Below, one piece after another: positions 27,131 to 36,475 of a DNA stretch of 64,000 nucleotides. The notes beneath the pieces are model-generated. The model ran no database searches. It was not told the origin of the DNA and saw only the letters and a program-made list of their open reading frames with translations. The stretch lies in NCBI GenBank assembly GCA_902785105.1, contig CACZXF010000018.1, forward strand, positions 1 through 64,000, read 5' to 3'. The translations under genes and the position numbers were made by a program. Numbering within the stretch: the stretch's first letter is position 1; every line of letters starts with the position of its first letter. This DNA is from an uncultured Eubacteriales bacterium (GTDB lineage: Bacteria; Bacillota; Clostridia; Christensenellales; Aristaeellaceae).

Positions 27131-28999
27131 ATGTGGAATTATAGCTTTGTATTTCCCAGTATGCTGATACTATTAACGCTGCTGAGCTTCTTTTTTGCGC
27201 GGCGGCGTCTGCCGATCCGGCAGAACCGGATCTTTTTGGGGCTGCTGGCGCTTCAGTTGTGGGTGATGGTCTTTGACATACTGTCCTCCCGCGCTGACGA
27301 AAGCTATGCTCAATACAGCGCCGGACTGCTTCACGCGCTGAATGGCGGCTTCTTTCTGCTGTTCATCGCCCGCATATTCTGGTTCTATCGGTTCACGCTG
27401 GGCATACTGGATATCGCTCTGTCCTCCAGGTGGGCGCGGCTGTCGGCAATTCCCTTTTACATCACCGAGGCGGTTTGCCTTTCCAACTTTGCGACGGGCG
27501 CGATATTTTCCATCGGCGAAAACGGGTATGCGAGGGGACCGTTTTACAACATCCTCTATGTCTGCTTCGCATTTTACCTCGTGCTGTCGCTGGTACTGCT
27601 GCTGCGGCGGGCGCGGCATTTGAAGCGGAGCGTGCTGGCTGGCGGGCTGGCCTACAATCTGGTGCTGGTGGTGGGCAACGTCGTGCGCTTTCTGCTGCCC
27701 CAGTACCTGGTGATGGACACCTTCTGCACCTTGGCCATCGTCATCATCTACCTGTCCTTTTTGAATCCCGACCTCTATCTTTCGGACCGGGGCCCGACTT
27801 TCAACATGCGGGGCTTCCGGCTGGTGCTTCAGGAGATAAGGCAGCGGCCAAAGTACGCGGTGCTGGGTTTCGTGCTGCAAAACTACAACAATGAAAGGAG
27901 CATCCTCGGCGGCGACCAGATGGATGAGTGCATTTCGCTCATCAGCCAGTACCTTTCAAAGGCCTTCCCCCACTGTCTGCCCTTCTATCTGCGGGGCGGG
28001 CGGTTTGCGCTGACCTGCGCGGATGCGGAGACCTGCGAGCGGACCAAAGCACAGATCCTGGCGCGCTTCCACCAGCCCTGGCGGGCCCACGCCAGCGATC
28101 TCTATCTGAACATCGCCTTTGCCTCGGTGGATTCCAGCGTGAACCTGGGCAGCGTGGACCGCATCGTCAACAATCTGGTGCTGGCCCTGAGCAGCGTTCA
28201 CTCCACGGGGGAATCGGTGAACATTCAGGAGATCGACCAGCAGATCGACATTACGCGGTCATTGGAGCAGGCGGTGGAGCGCGACCAGGTGGAGGTATTC
28301 CTGCAGCCCGTGGTTCGCAGCGACAACCATCAGCTCGCCGGCGCGGAGGCCCTGGCCCGAATACGCGATGCCAGCGGCCAGCTCATCTCCCCCGCGCTGT
28401 TCATCCCCATCGCCGAGCGCACCGGCTATATCAATCAATTGGGCCAACAGGTTTTTGAAAAGACCTGCGCCTTCGCGGACGAGGGAAATTTGAAATCGCT
28501 GGGGCTGGAGTGGCTCAATGTGAACCTCTCCCCCATACAGTGCATGCAGCGGGATTTGTCCGAGCGGTTCAATGCCATCCTCGCGCGCCACAATGCCTCC
28601 CCGGAGCGGCTGCACCTGGAGATCACAGAGCAGTCCATGGGCGATTACGTCCACTTACAGCAGCAGCTCAAAGCCCTGCTGGAGCGCGGCTTCAGATTCG
28701 TGCTGGACGACTTTGGCAGCGGGTACTCCAATCTGAGCCGGGTCAAGCACTATCCCTTTATCAACATCAAGATCGACATGGAGGTGGTCTGGGACTACTT
28801 CCACGAGCGGGACAGCCTGCTGCCCACGCTGATCCAGGGCTTCCACAGCATGGGCTTCACCATCACCGCCGAGGGCATTGAGACCCCGGAGATGGCTGAC
28901 GCCCTCACTGAAATCGGCTGCGACTATTTGCAGGGCTACATGTTCTCCAAGCCGCTGCCGATGGATGAGTTTGTTCAGAAATACCGGTTGCCCGCGTAA
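27131..28999 (+). CDS. Membrane c-di-GMP phosphodiesterase (degenerate GGDEF + EAL)
   Basis: 622 residues. Residues 1-~220 hold seven hydrophobic helices, a membrane sensor. A GGDEF-like domain (~245-380) has RGGRFAL in place of the GGDEF loop, so cyclase activity is unlikely. The EAL domain (~385-620) keeps the catalytic set: AEALAR, NVNLSP, LEITEQ, DDFGSGYSNLSR, the Lys in INIKIDM, TAEGIET and LQGYMFS. It should hydrolyse c-di-GMP to pGpG. ATG follows TGGAGGATTAAAAA. No diguanylate cyclase lies nearby. Confidence 0.92.
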   Translation: MWNYSFVFPSMLILLTLLSFFFARRRLPIRQNRIFLGLLALQLWVMVFDILSSRADESYAQYSAGLLHALNGGFFLLFIARIFWFYRFTLGILDIALSSRWARLSAIPFYITEAVCLSNFATGAIFSIGENGYARGPFYNILYVCFAFYLVLSLVLLLRRARHLKRSVLAGGLAYNLVLVVGNVVRFLLPQYLVMDTFCTLAIVIIYLSFLNPDLYLSDRGPTFNMRGFRLVLQEIRQRPKYAVLGFVLQNYNNERSILGGDQMDECISLISQYLSKAFPHCLPFYLRGGRFALTCADAETCERTKAQILARFHQPWRAHASDLYLNIAFASVDSSVNLGSVDRIVNNLVLALSSVHSTGESVNIQEIDQQIDITRSLEQAVERDQVEVFLQPVVRSDNHQLAGAEALARIRDASGQLISPALFIPIAERTGYINQLGQQVFEKTCAFADEGNLKSLGLEWLNVNLSPIQCMQRDLSERFNAILARHNASPERLHLEITEQSMGDYVHLQQQLKALLERGFRFVLDDFGSGYSNLSRVKHYPFINIKIDMEVVWDYFHERDSLLPTLIQGFHSMGFTITAEGIETPEMADALTEIGCDYLQGYMFSKPLPMDEFVQKYRLPA

Positions 29000-29020
29000 T
29001 TCTCCGGAACATACCCTTAA

Positions 29021-29057
29021 ACCCTCCCGCATAGTATGATAAAAACGACGGGAGGGT
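29021..29057 (+). promoter_or_regulatory. Hairpin containing the ribosome-binding site of the next gene
   Basis: ACCCTCCCG ... CGGGAGGGT, perfect nine-base arms and a 19-base loop, followed by TATTATTATG. The GGGAGGG of the 3' arm is also the Shine-Dalgarno for the ATG at 29065. It can end EAL transcription and hide the site of the next gene. The loop contains TATGAT. Confidence 0.65.
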
Positions 29058-29064
29058 TATTATT

Positions 29065-29469
29065 ATGGGGAAGAACCGGTTGAGCGTGATTGCGGCGCTG
29101 CTGCGGGGACTGCTGGCGGCCATCGCGCTGACACTGCTGGGCATGGCGGGCATCGCGGCGCTGGCGGTGTACGCACGGGCTTCGGACGGGCTGATACGGG
29201 GACTGAACCAGGTGTTGAAGTGCCTGGCGATACTGCTTGGCGTCTGGGCGGCGGTGGGACGCGGGGGTGAGCGGGGCTTCATCACCGGCATGGTGCTGGC
29301 GATGCTCTACATGGCGCTGGGCTACGGTCTTGCGGTCAACCTCGGCGGCAACGCCTTCGCCGTGCCGGGAATGCTGGGCGAGATCATGCTCGGCGCGGCC
29401 CTCGGCGGCGTGGCCGGGGCGGTGTTGTCCAACCTCCCTACGCCAAGGCGGCGGATCAGAACTGCATAA
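29065..29469 (+). CDS. TIGR04086-like membrane protein
   Basis: 134 residues with four hydrophobic helices, the last two Gly/Ala-rich (FITGMVLAMLYMALGYGLAV; MLGEIMLGAALGGVAGAVL) and a basic C terminus. This small four-helix pattern fits the TIGR04086 group found in Clostridia, function unknown. Start ATG 29065 is fixed by GGGAGGGTTATTATT, which is part of a hairpin. Confidence 0.7.
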   Translation: MGKNRLSVIAALLRGLLAAIALTLLGMAGIAALAVYARASDGLIRGLNQVLKCLAILLGVWAAVGRGGERGFITGMVLAMLYMALGYGLAVNLGGNAFAVPGMLGEIMLGAALGGVAGAVLSNLPTPRRRIRTA

Positions 29470-29473
29470 TTAA

Positions 29474-29509
29474 AACGGAGTCGTTCGATTGGAACGGCTC
29501 CGTTATTTG
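29474..29509 (+). terminator. Hairpin after the TIGR04086-like gene
   Basis: ACGGAGTCGTTC / GAACGGCTCCGT with a short loop, followed by TATTTGAT; a weak T run. Confidence 0.5.
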
Positions 29510-29514
29510 ATATA

Positions 29515-29698
29515 AATAAACAGGGATTTGTCGGGATGACGTTCGAGGCCACCTCATCCGGCGCTTCGCGCCACCTTCCCCTCAAGGGGAAGGCTTTTGG
29601 TTACCTGGTAACCCAGTCCCTGCCTTCCCCTTGAGGGGAAGATGCCCGTGAGGGCGGATGAGGTGGACTCCCGCTTTTCCCTACAAATTTCTATTTAA
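29515..29698 (+). repeat. Intergenic element, core class 2 (copy H)
   Basis: Left end ATAAACAGGGATTTGTCGGG and right end CCCTACAAATTTCTATTTAA form the terminal inverted repeat. The core starts CACCTCATCCGGCGCTTCG, has the facing CTTCCCCTCAAGGGGAAGG units and ends GGCGGATGAGGTG. Its right end supplies the stop codon of the PBP gene. Confidence 0.87.
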
Positions 29699-32085
29699 TG
29701 CTCCGTACACACGCCCAGACTCGATCCATCCTCAGTGGCCGACGCGCCGACGAAATACTCCGTGACCTCGTCCAAGGCCTCTGCATAGCGCAACGGGTGC
29801 CCGCTGGGGATGTAGATGATACCCACGGCGCGGGTACTCCGACAGCGGGGATTGGCGATCTTGCGGCTGGAGGCGCAGATCAGCACCGAGCGGTGCATGT
29901 TGCAGGTGGCGGTGGGCTGGGTGCCCTCCAGGAAGTAGTCGGTGTTGACGCCATACTGGTTGACGTCGTTCATGCAGGCGGCGGTGGGCAGCAGGCCGGA
30001 CACGGCACAGACCGAGCAAACAGTGAGGCCATATTCCGCCGGGGAGCCGTTCAGTATCGGCCGGTCGGCGGTGCAGCCGGTCATTGTATGCACTTGCTCC
30101 ATAATGGCGGCCCACAGCGGAGCGGCGTAGGCCCCGCCGGTGGCATTGTTATTCAGGGGCTTGTAGTTGTCCGAGCCGACCCACACCGCGCCGGCGTAGT
30201 AGCCGGTCATGCCGGCGAAGGTGACGCCGATGTTGTTGGTGTTGGTGCCTGTCTTGCCGGCCACGGTCAACCCGCCAAAGTTGGCCCGCCGTCCGGTGCC
30301 CTCCTCGCTCACGCAGCCCTTCAGCACGTCCACCAGCATGTAGGCGGTGGAAGGCTTGAATGCCTGCCAGGTCTCCTGGACCTCGCTGACGTCGATGTAG
30401 ACGGTGCCATCGGGATTCAGGATCTGGGTGAAGGCGTAGGGTTCCTGATAGACGCCGTTGTTGGAGATGGCGCCGAAAGCGGCGGCCAGCTCGATGACCG
30501 TCAGGCCTGAGGAACCCAGGGCAAGACCGGAACCGGTGGCCCAGATGTGATCGGGATTGACGCCAAGTTTTAAGAGGTATGTGACGGAATTCTGTATGCC
30601 CACATAGTCCATCAGCGCATGGGCGGCGGAGGTATTGTGGGACTTGTTGATGGCGTTGCGCATGGACTCCACGCCGTTGAACTCATCGCCGCTGAAATTG
30701 GCGGGATAGCCGTCACCGCCCACCCAGCCGCGAATGGCGATGGGCAGGTTCATCACCGGGGTGCCGGGGGAGAAGCCCAGGTCAAAGGCGGGACCGTAGA
30801 CGGCCAGGGGCTTCAGAGACGAACCCACGGGCATGTCGTTCTGATATGCGCGGTTGAGCTGCTTGCGCTGGACCGGCTCGGAGCGCCCGCCCACGATGGC
30901 CAGCAGCTCGCCGGTGTGCCAGTCCATCACCGCCGCCGCACACTGAGGCTGGACCACGGTGAGGTATTCGCCGCCGCCCAGGGAAGCCTGGGTGGAGCTG
31001 TCGTTGGTGTAGCGCATGGAGGGGTACTGGCTCCAGTTGGTGATGGTATCCTGCACTGCCTTTTGCACCTGGGGATTGAGGGACGTAAACACCTTGTAGC
31101 CGCCGTTGCGCAGCTTGGTCTCCATGGCGGAGCGGTTGTAGGAGTTATCCTCCAGGCCCTCCACGCGGAGCATCTTGGTCACCACGTCATAGATGGAATA
31201 CTCGACATAGTACGCGTTGTCATACATGGCGTCGCTGGCAGCGGTGGAGTTTTCGATGACGTTCAGCCGCTCGGACTTGGCCTGATCGTATTCCTCCTGG
31301 GTGATGAGCCGCTGGTCCAGCATCTCGCCAAGGACGTAATCGGTGTTGTCCTCGATGACCTCGGGGGTGTGGCGGCGGTAGTAGTTGCTTCGGGGATTGT
31401 AGCGGGCGGGATTTCGGATGACGCGGGCCAGCGCCGCGCACTCGCGGAGGCTCAGATCGTTCAGGTCCTTGCCGAAGTAATCCTGCGCCGCGATCTTCAC
31501 GCCGTAGGACGAGCCGCCCATGTAGATGACGTTTAGGTAGGCTTCCAGAATCTGGTTCTTGGTCAGGTTCTTCTCCAGCTCCAGGGCCAGGTACGCCTCC
31601 TGCATCTTGCGCTTGTAGGTCTGCTCACTGTTCAAAAGCGTCAGCTTGACGAGCTGGCAGGTGATGGTGGACGCGCCCTGGGTGGAGCCGCCCAGCACAT
31701 TGTTGACCAGGGAGCCGACGATGCGCTTCAAATCGACGCCGTGATGCTCGTAGAAGCGGGCGTCCTCGACGGAGATCACCGCGTTGATGAGCTGCTGGGG
31801 GATCTCCTCGATCTCCACATAAATTCGGTTCTCGGAACCCTTGAACTCCATGATGAGGTTGCCCGAGCGGTCGTAGATGAAGGACGTCTGCGCCTGCGCG
31901 CCGATGGCTCCCAGGTCCAGGCTGGGGGACGTGTCCACCCACGCCTTGGCGATGCCCGCCACCAGGCCCGCGCCGGTCAGTCCGATGAGCAATATCACGA
32001 AAAACAGCATCTTGACCGTCATCAGCGCCACCGAGAATATAAAATTCCGGTCCCGCGTCCGCGGCTTGAAGAGTATATATTTCAA
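29695..32085 (-). CDS. Class A penicillin-binding protein (PBP1A type)
   Basis: Bifunctional peptidoglycan synthase, 796 residues. Membrane helix at ~25-45; GT51 glycosyltransferase domain with EDARFYEHHGVDLKRI, QGASTITCQLVKL and KRKMQEAYLALELEKNLTK; transpeptidase domain with SxxK as VGSSLKP, SxN as KSHNTS and KTGT as AGKTGTNT. The best start is TTG 32085, nine bases after AGGAGG; the ATG at 32106 sits too close to the predicted transcript start (TGCTATAAT near 32120). The stop TAA belongs to the repeat next to it, so the C-terminal Cys-rich tail may have been altered by that insertion. Confidence 0.93.
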   Translation of the reverse strand: MKYILFKPRTRDRNFIFSVALMTVKMLFFVILLIGLTGAGLVAGIAKAWVDTSPSLDLGAIGAQAQTSFIYDRSGNLIMEFKGSENRIYVEIEEIPQQLINAVISVEDARFYEHHGVDLKRIVGSLVNNVLGGSTQGASTITCQLVKLTLLNSEQTYKRKMQEAYLALELEKNLTKNQILEAYLNVIYMGGSSYGVKIAAQDYFGKDLNDLSLRECAALARVIRNPARYNPRSNYYRRHTPEVIEDNTDYVLGEMLDQRLITQEEYDQAKSERLNVIENSTAASDAMYDNAYYVEYSIYDVVTKMLRVEGLEDNSYNRSAMETKLRNGGYKVFTSLNPQVQKAVQDTITNWSQYPSMRYTNDSSTQASLGGGEYLTVVQPQCAAAVMDWHTGELLAIVGGRSEPVQRKQLNRAYQNDMPVGSSLKPLAVYGPAFDLGFSPGTPVMNLPIAIRGWVGGDGYPANFSGDEFNGVESMRNAINKSHNTSAAHALMDYVGIQNSVTYLLKLGVNPDHIWATGSGLALGSSGLTVIELAAAFGAISNNGVYQEPYAFTQILNPDGTVYIDVSEVQETWQAFKPSTAYMLVDVLKGCVSEEGTGRRANFGGLTVAGKTGTNTNNIGVTFAGMTGYYAGAVWVGSDNYKPLNNNATGGAYAAPLWAAIMEQVHTMTGCTADRPILNGSPAEYGLTVCSVCAVSGLLPTAACMNDVNQYGVNTDYFLEGTQPTATCNMHRSVLICASSRKIANPRCRSTRAVGIIYIPSGHPLRYAEALDEVTEYFVGASATEDGSSLGVCTEH

Positions 32086-32194
32086 GTTTGCAGTCCTCCT
32101 GCGCATAGGTATACGCTTATATTATAGCACACATCCGCATACGTCGCGAGATGTTTTCGTGTCAATTTAATGAATATTCAAGATTGCAACCGAA

Positions 32195-32224
32195 AACGGG
32201 GGTATCGCTGAGGATACCCCCGAA
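32195..32224 (-). terminator. Terminator of the 88-residue membrane protein gene
   Basis: Minus strand CGGGGGTATC-CTCAGC-GATACCCCCG followed by TTTTC. Confidence 0.8.
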
Positions 32225-32236
32225 ACAGGTGTAAAA

Positions 32237-32503
32237 TCAGAGGCGGTGGACGCGCTTCTGGATCTTGACCACCTTGTTGTAGGTCAGGCCCTGCATGACC
32301 AGGCTGACCATGATGAGCAGGCCGATGATGGCGAACACGGCGATGACGCCGATGAGGATGTTGGTGTCAGAGATTTTATTCAGCGACTTGAGCGTCTCGG
32401 CGGCGCTGATCTTGAGGTCCACCAGCGAATTGCCCAGTATGACCCCCGCCCCGGTAAAGCCGATAAACGCAATGATGCCCAGTAGAATACTGACGATGCC
32501 CAT
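32237..32503 (-). CDS. Small two-helix membrane protein
   Basis: 88 residues: helix one MGIVSILLGIIAFIGFTGAG, an amphipathic middle (DLKISAAETLKSLNKISDTN), helix two LIGVIAVFAIIGLLIMVSLV, and a basic tail KVVKIQKRVHRL. ATG 32503 follows GAGGGATTGCAAC. It has its own strong terminator. Not assigned to a family. Confidence 0.6.
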   Translation of the reverse strand: MGIVSILLGIIAFIGFTGAGVILGNSLVDLKISAAETLKSLNKISDTNILIGVIAVFAIIGLLIMVSLVMQGLTYNKVVKIQKRVHRL

Positions 32504-32581
32504 GTTGCAATCCCTCATTTGTGCGTGTAATGAATATACATATTATATTGAATTATTGTGAAGCTGTCAAGCATGGCGGCG

Positions 32582-32610
32582 TTGACATTGGGGGTGGGAA
32601 AGGATATAAT
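32582..32610 (+). promoter_or_regulatory. Consensus promoter of the isomerase gene
   Basis: TTGACA, 17 bases, TATAAT. The spacer is a G-rich tract (TTGGGGGTGGGAAAGGA). A repeat end relic, GACAAATACCTGTTTGTC, follows at 32640-32657 in the leader. Confidence 0.82.
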
Positions 32611-32695
32611 ATTGATAGGTAACTTTGCAATCTATGCGACAAATACCTGTTTGTCAATGAAAACGAACTACACAAATTCTTAGGAGGCTAAATCT

Positions 32696-34099
32696 ATGGG
32701 AAAAAAAATGACATTTGCGCTGGCGTTCTGCAACCGGGGCTTCATGCCGGGCGAGCTGATCTACGGGGCGCGGGAGGACATGATCAAGGCGGTGACGGAC
32801 GCGGGTTATGACTACATCGCCATGGACGCGGCGCTGACCCGCTACGGCGGCATCGAGACCCGTGACGAAGGCCTGATGTACGCCAAATGGCTGAAGGAGC
32901 ACGAGGGGCAGTTCGACGGCGTGATCTTCTCCATGCCCATCTTCGCGGACGAGAATGGCGCGATCACCGCTCTCCAGGATGCGGGCGTACCCATCCTGAT
33001 GCAGGCATATCCGGACGAGATCGGCAAGATGGACTTCAAGCACCGCCGCGACGCCTTCTGCGGCAAGTTCTCCGTGACGGACGTGTTCACACAGTACGGC
33101 GTGCCCTTTACCGTGCTGAAGCCCCATGTCGTCCATCCGCTGAGCCCGGCCTTCCAGCAGAATCTGAAGGACTTCGCGGCCATCTGTCGCGTGGTCAACG
33201 GCATGAAGCGCTTCAACGTGGGCTGCATCGGCGCACGCACCACGGCCTTCAAGACCGTGCGGTTTGACGAGATCACGCTGCAAAAGTACGGCATCAACGT
33301 GGAATCCTTCGACCTGTCCGAGCTGATCTTCAAGGTGGGCCAGAAGAAGGACGACGACGCGAAGGTCGTGGAAAAGATAACCTCTCTTGAGAAGTATACC
33401 GATTTCTCGGGCGTGCCGGACAAGAACAAGCTGACGCTGGCGAAGATCTCCGTGGTCATCGACGAATACATCAAGGAATACCATCTGGACGCGCTGACGC
33501 TGCGGTGCTGGAACGAGATGGAGACCATCCTGCGGGTGTGCCCCTGCGTGCTGCTGAGTGAGCTGAACGACCGCGGCATACCGGCCTCCTGCGAGATCGA
33601 CATGTGCTCGGCGCTGACCATGCGGGCTATGAGTCTTGCCAGCGAGCAGCCCACCGCGGTGCTGGACTGGAACAACAACTACGGCGACGACGAGAACAAG
33701 GTGATACTGTTCCACTGCGGCCCCGTGGCCCAGCAGCTCATGACCGGGCGGGGCACCGTCACCGAGCACAAGATGTTCGCCAAGGGCGACCCCGGCAGCG
33801 GCTGGGGCACCAACGAGGGCCGCATCCGTCCCTTCCCCACCACCATCTCCAACTGCCAGACCAAGGACGGCAAGATCGTGGTCTACGCCTCCGAGGCTGA
33901 GTTCACCGACGACCCCATTGAGGCCGAATACTTCGGCTGCGCCGGCGTCTGCGCCGTACCCAACATGCAGGAGAAGATGATCAAGCTGGCCCGCGGCGGC
34001 TTCAAGCACCACACCAGTGTGGGCGTGGGCCACATGAAGGACGTGCTCAAGGAAGCGTTCACCACGTACCTCGGGTATGACTGGGTGGACATCGACTGA
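32696..34099 (+). CDS. L-fucose isomerase-like protein
   Basis: 467 residues. Alternating N-terminal domain (MTFALAFCNRGFMPGELI; FDGVIFSMPIFADENG), a middle with LTLRCWNEM, and a C-terminal domain with PTAVLDWNNNYGDDEN, LFHCGP and VGHMKDVL. The CWNEM and late His/Asp clusters fit the metal site of the fucose/arabinose isomerase superfamily. ATG follows TTAGGAGGCTAAATCT. A kinase of the FGGY family and an acetyltransferase follow on the same strand, suggesting sugar catabolism, although a hairpin separates them. Confidence 0.78.
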   Translation: MGKKMTFALAFCNRGFMPGELIYGAREDMIKAVTDAGYDYIAMDAALTRYGGIETRDEGLMYAKWLKEHEGQFDGVIFSMPIFADENGAITALQDAGVPILMQAYPDEIGKMDFKHRRDAFCGKFSVTDVFTQYGVPFTVLKPHVVHPLSPAFQQNLKDFAAICRVVNGMKRFNVGCIGARTTAFKTVRFDEITLQKYGINVESFDLSELIFKVGQKKDDDAKVVEKITSLEKYTDFSGVPDKNKLTLAKISVVIDEYIKEYHLDALTLRCWNEMETILRVCPCVLLSELNDRGIPASCEIDMCSALTMRAMSLASEQPTAVLDWNNNYGDDENKVILFHCGPVAQQLMTGRGTVTEHKMFAKGDPGSGWGTNEGRIRPFPTTISNCQTKDGKIVVYASEAEFTDDPIEAEYFGCAGVCAVPNMQEKMIKLARGGFKHHTSVGVGHMKDVLKEAFTTYLGYDWVDID

Positions 34100-34287
34100 G
34101 CGTGAAGGGGCAGGCATAGCAAGCTCCACTTTCCCAAATTCCATAACAACATAAAACATGGAGGACGTTTTTCTGAAGACATTCGGTACACTGGAGATTG
34201 CGGGCTGACCGGGAGGTTTGCTACGCGATCGCACGAACCTCCCGCGGACGGACTGCCACAATTTATAGCATACGGGAGGATAAAACA

Positions 34288-34911
34288 ATGTTGAATTATA
34301 TCATTCGCCAGGAAAAGCCCGAGGACTACCGCGAGGTCGAGAATCTGATCCGGGAGGCGTTTTGGAACGTCTACCGCCCGGGGTGCAGCGAGCACTACGT
34401 GATGCACGTGCTCCGGGACGACCCGGCCTTCATCAGGGAGCTGGACCTGGTCATGGAGGCGGAGGGGCGGATCATCGGCCAGAACATGTTCATGCGCACG
34501 ATCATCGAGGCCGATGACGGCAGGACCGTGCCGGTGCTGACCATGGGTCCCATCGGCATACTGCCCGCCCTCAAGCGGCAGGGCTACGGCAAGGCGCTGC
34601 TGGACGAATCCCTGAAAAGGGCCTCGGCGCTGGGCTTCGGCGCGGTGCTGTTCGAGGGCAACATCGCCTTTTACGGCCACAGCGGGTTTGACTACGCCGG
34701 CCGCTTCGGCATACGCTATCACGACCTGCCCGAGGACGCCGACGCCTCCTTTTTCCTGTGCAGGGAGCTGATCCCGGGGTACCTCGACGGCGTCACCGGG
34801 GTCTACCGGACGCCCAAGGGCTACTATGTGGACGACGCCGGGGTGGAGGCCTTCGACCGCGCCTTCCCGCCCAAGGTGAAGCAAAAGCTGCCGGGACAAC
34901 TGTTTAACTGA
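34288..34911 (+). CDS. GNAT-family N-acetyltransferase
   Basis: 207 residues. The acetyl-CoA loop is IGILPALKRQGYGKALLDE (motif A, Q/RxxGxG/A). The N terminus IIRQEKPEDYREVENLIREAF is typical, and VLFEGNIAFYGHSGFDYAG matches motif B with the conserved Tyr. Substrate is not predictable. ATG follows GGGAGGATAAAACA. A GGGATATGCGCG / CGCGTATATCCC hairpin with CTTTT follows (34920-34952) and should end the transcript. Confidence 0.85.
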   Translation: MLNYIIRQEKPEDYREVENLIREAFWNVYRPGCSEHYVMHVLRDDPAFIRELDLVMEAEGRIIGQNMFMRTIIEADDGRTVPVLTMGPIGILPALKRQGYGKALLDESLKRASALGFGAVLFEGNIAFYGHSGFDYAGRFGIRYHDLPEDADASFFLCRELIPGYLDGVTGVYRTPKGYYVDDAGVEAFDRAFPPKVKQKLPGQLFN

Positions 34912-34919
34912 TTGCGACA

Positions 34920-34953
34920 GGGATATGCGCGTTTTCGCGTATATCCCGCTTTT
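34920..34953 (+). terminator. Terminator after the acetyltransferase gene
   Basis: GGGATATGCGCG-TTT-TCGCGTATATCCC then GCTTTTA; the kinase Shine-Dalgarno starts only a few bases later. Confidence 0.6.
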
Positions 34954-34969
34954 AAAACGAGGTGATTCC

Positions 34970-36469
34970 ATGAAGATCGCTGGACTGGACATCGGGACCA
35001 CGGGGTGCAAATGCACCGTATTTGATGAAAGTGGGAAATATCTGGGCAAGGCGTACCGGGACTATCCCGTACGCAGGAAAGTGACGGGGCATGAAATAGA
35101 TGTGTCGACCATCATGGACGGCGTGGTGGAAGTCCTGAAGGAGATGGCCGGGCAGCATCCCGACATCGGCGGCATCGGCATCACGTCCTTCGGGGAGACC
35201 TTCGTCATGACCGACGGGGATGGAAGGCCCCTGCACAACGCCATGCTCTACACCGACCCGCGGGGCGGCGATGAGGTCAAAATACTGTCTGACAAAATCG
35301 GGGAAATGCGCATCGCGGAGACCACCGGCCTGCGGCCCCATGAGATGTACAGCCTGCCGAAGCTGATGTGGCTGAAGACGAACAAGCCTGACATTTACGC
35401 ACAGGCGAAGCACATCTTTCTGATGGAGGATTATGTGGTCTACCATCTGACCGGGGTCTGCCAGATCGACTATTCGCTGGCGACGCGGACCATGGCGCTG
35501 GACATTCAGAACCTCTGTTGGAGCAAGATCATGTTCGACGCGGCGGGCATCGACGTGAACCTGATGTCAAAGCCCGTGCCCACCGGCACGCCTGCGGGGA
35601 CGCTGACCGCCGCGGCGGCGGGAAAAATCGGTCTGCCGGAGAATGTGGTCGTGGTCTCTATCAGCCACGACCAGGTGGCGGCAGCGGTGGGCGCGGGGGC
35701 CTTTGACGGCTCCGTGGCCGTGGACGGCGCGGGGACGGTGGAGTGCCTCACGCCCATCTACGACGAAATGCCCGACATCGAAGCCATGTACAAGGGCTAC
35801 TTTTCCGTGGTGCCCTACGCCATCCCCGGCAAGTATGTGGCTTACGCATTCTCCTACACCGGCGGGGCGCTGATCGACTGGTGTGTCAGCCATCTGGCGA
35901 AGGACGAGAAGAAGGCCGCGAAGGCGCAGGGCCTATCCGTTAATGAATTGCTGGAAAAGGCATACAGGGACGAGCACGGCGAACAGCCCTCAAACCTGCT
36001 GGTGCTCCCCCACTTCGCCGGTGCGGCGACCCCCTACATGGACACCGGCGCGAAGGGCGCGATACTGGGGCTGACTACCGACACCGGCACCGCGGAGATC
36101 TACCGCGGCTGTATGGAGGGCGTGGCCTATGAGATGGTGCTGAACGTCCAGGCGCTGAAGGATTCCGGGATCCACTTCGAGAAGCTCCACGCTACCGGCG
36201 GCGGGGCGCGGTCCGCCGAATGGATGCAGATGAAGGCTGACATGCTGAATCTGCCCATCGTCGCCCTCAAGACCGCCGACGCCGGCACCGTCGGCAGCGC
36301 CATGCTCACCGGCATGGCCATCGGCGTATTCGCGGATCTGAAGGACGCCGCCGATCATATGGTGGAGGAGATCCACACATACCTCCCCCGCCCGGAGCAG
36401 CATGAGAAATATATGAAGATATACGAGCGGTATGAAAAGGTGTATGCCGCCGTGCGTCCATTAGTTTGA
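34970..36469 (+). CDS. FGGY-family carbohydrate kinase
   Basis: 499 residues. ATP-binding N terminus AGLDIGTTGCKCTVFDESG, catalytic region in the middle, and the FGGY second domain with SISHDQVAAAVGAGAF, PYMDTGAKGAILGLT and LHATGGGARSAEWMQMKADM. Related enzymes phosphorylate xylulose, fuculose, ribulose or glycerol; specificity cannot be assigned. ATG 34970 follows AACGAGGTGATTCC. Near the fucose-isomerase-like gene, whose ketose product is a plausible substrate. Confidence 0.88.
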   Translation: MKIAGLDIGTTGCKCTVFDESGKYLGKAYRDYPVRRKVTGHEIDVSTIMDGVVEVLKEMAGQHPDIGGIGITSFGETFVMTDGDGRPLHNAMLYTDPRGGDEVKILSDKIGEMRIAETTGLRPHEMYSLPKLMWLKTNKPDIYAQAKHIFLMEDYVVYHLTGVCQIDYSLATRTMALDIQNLCWSKIMFDAAGIDVNLMSKPVPTGTPAGTLTAAAAGKIGLPENVVVVSISHDQVAAAVGAGAFDGSVAVDGAGTVECLTPIYDEMPDIEAMYKGYFSVVPYAIPGKYVAYAFSYTGGALIDWCVSHLAKDEKKAAKAQGLSVNELLEKAYRDEHGEQPSNLLVLPHFAGAATPYMDTGAKGAILGLTTDTGTAEIYRGCMEGVAYEMVLNVQALKDSGIHFEKLHATGGGARSAEWMQMKADMLNLPIVALKTADAGTVGSAMLTGMAIGVFADLKDAADHMVEEIHTYLPRPEQHEKYMKIYERYEKVYAAVRPLV

Positions 36470-36475
36470 ACATCT

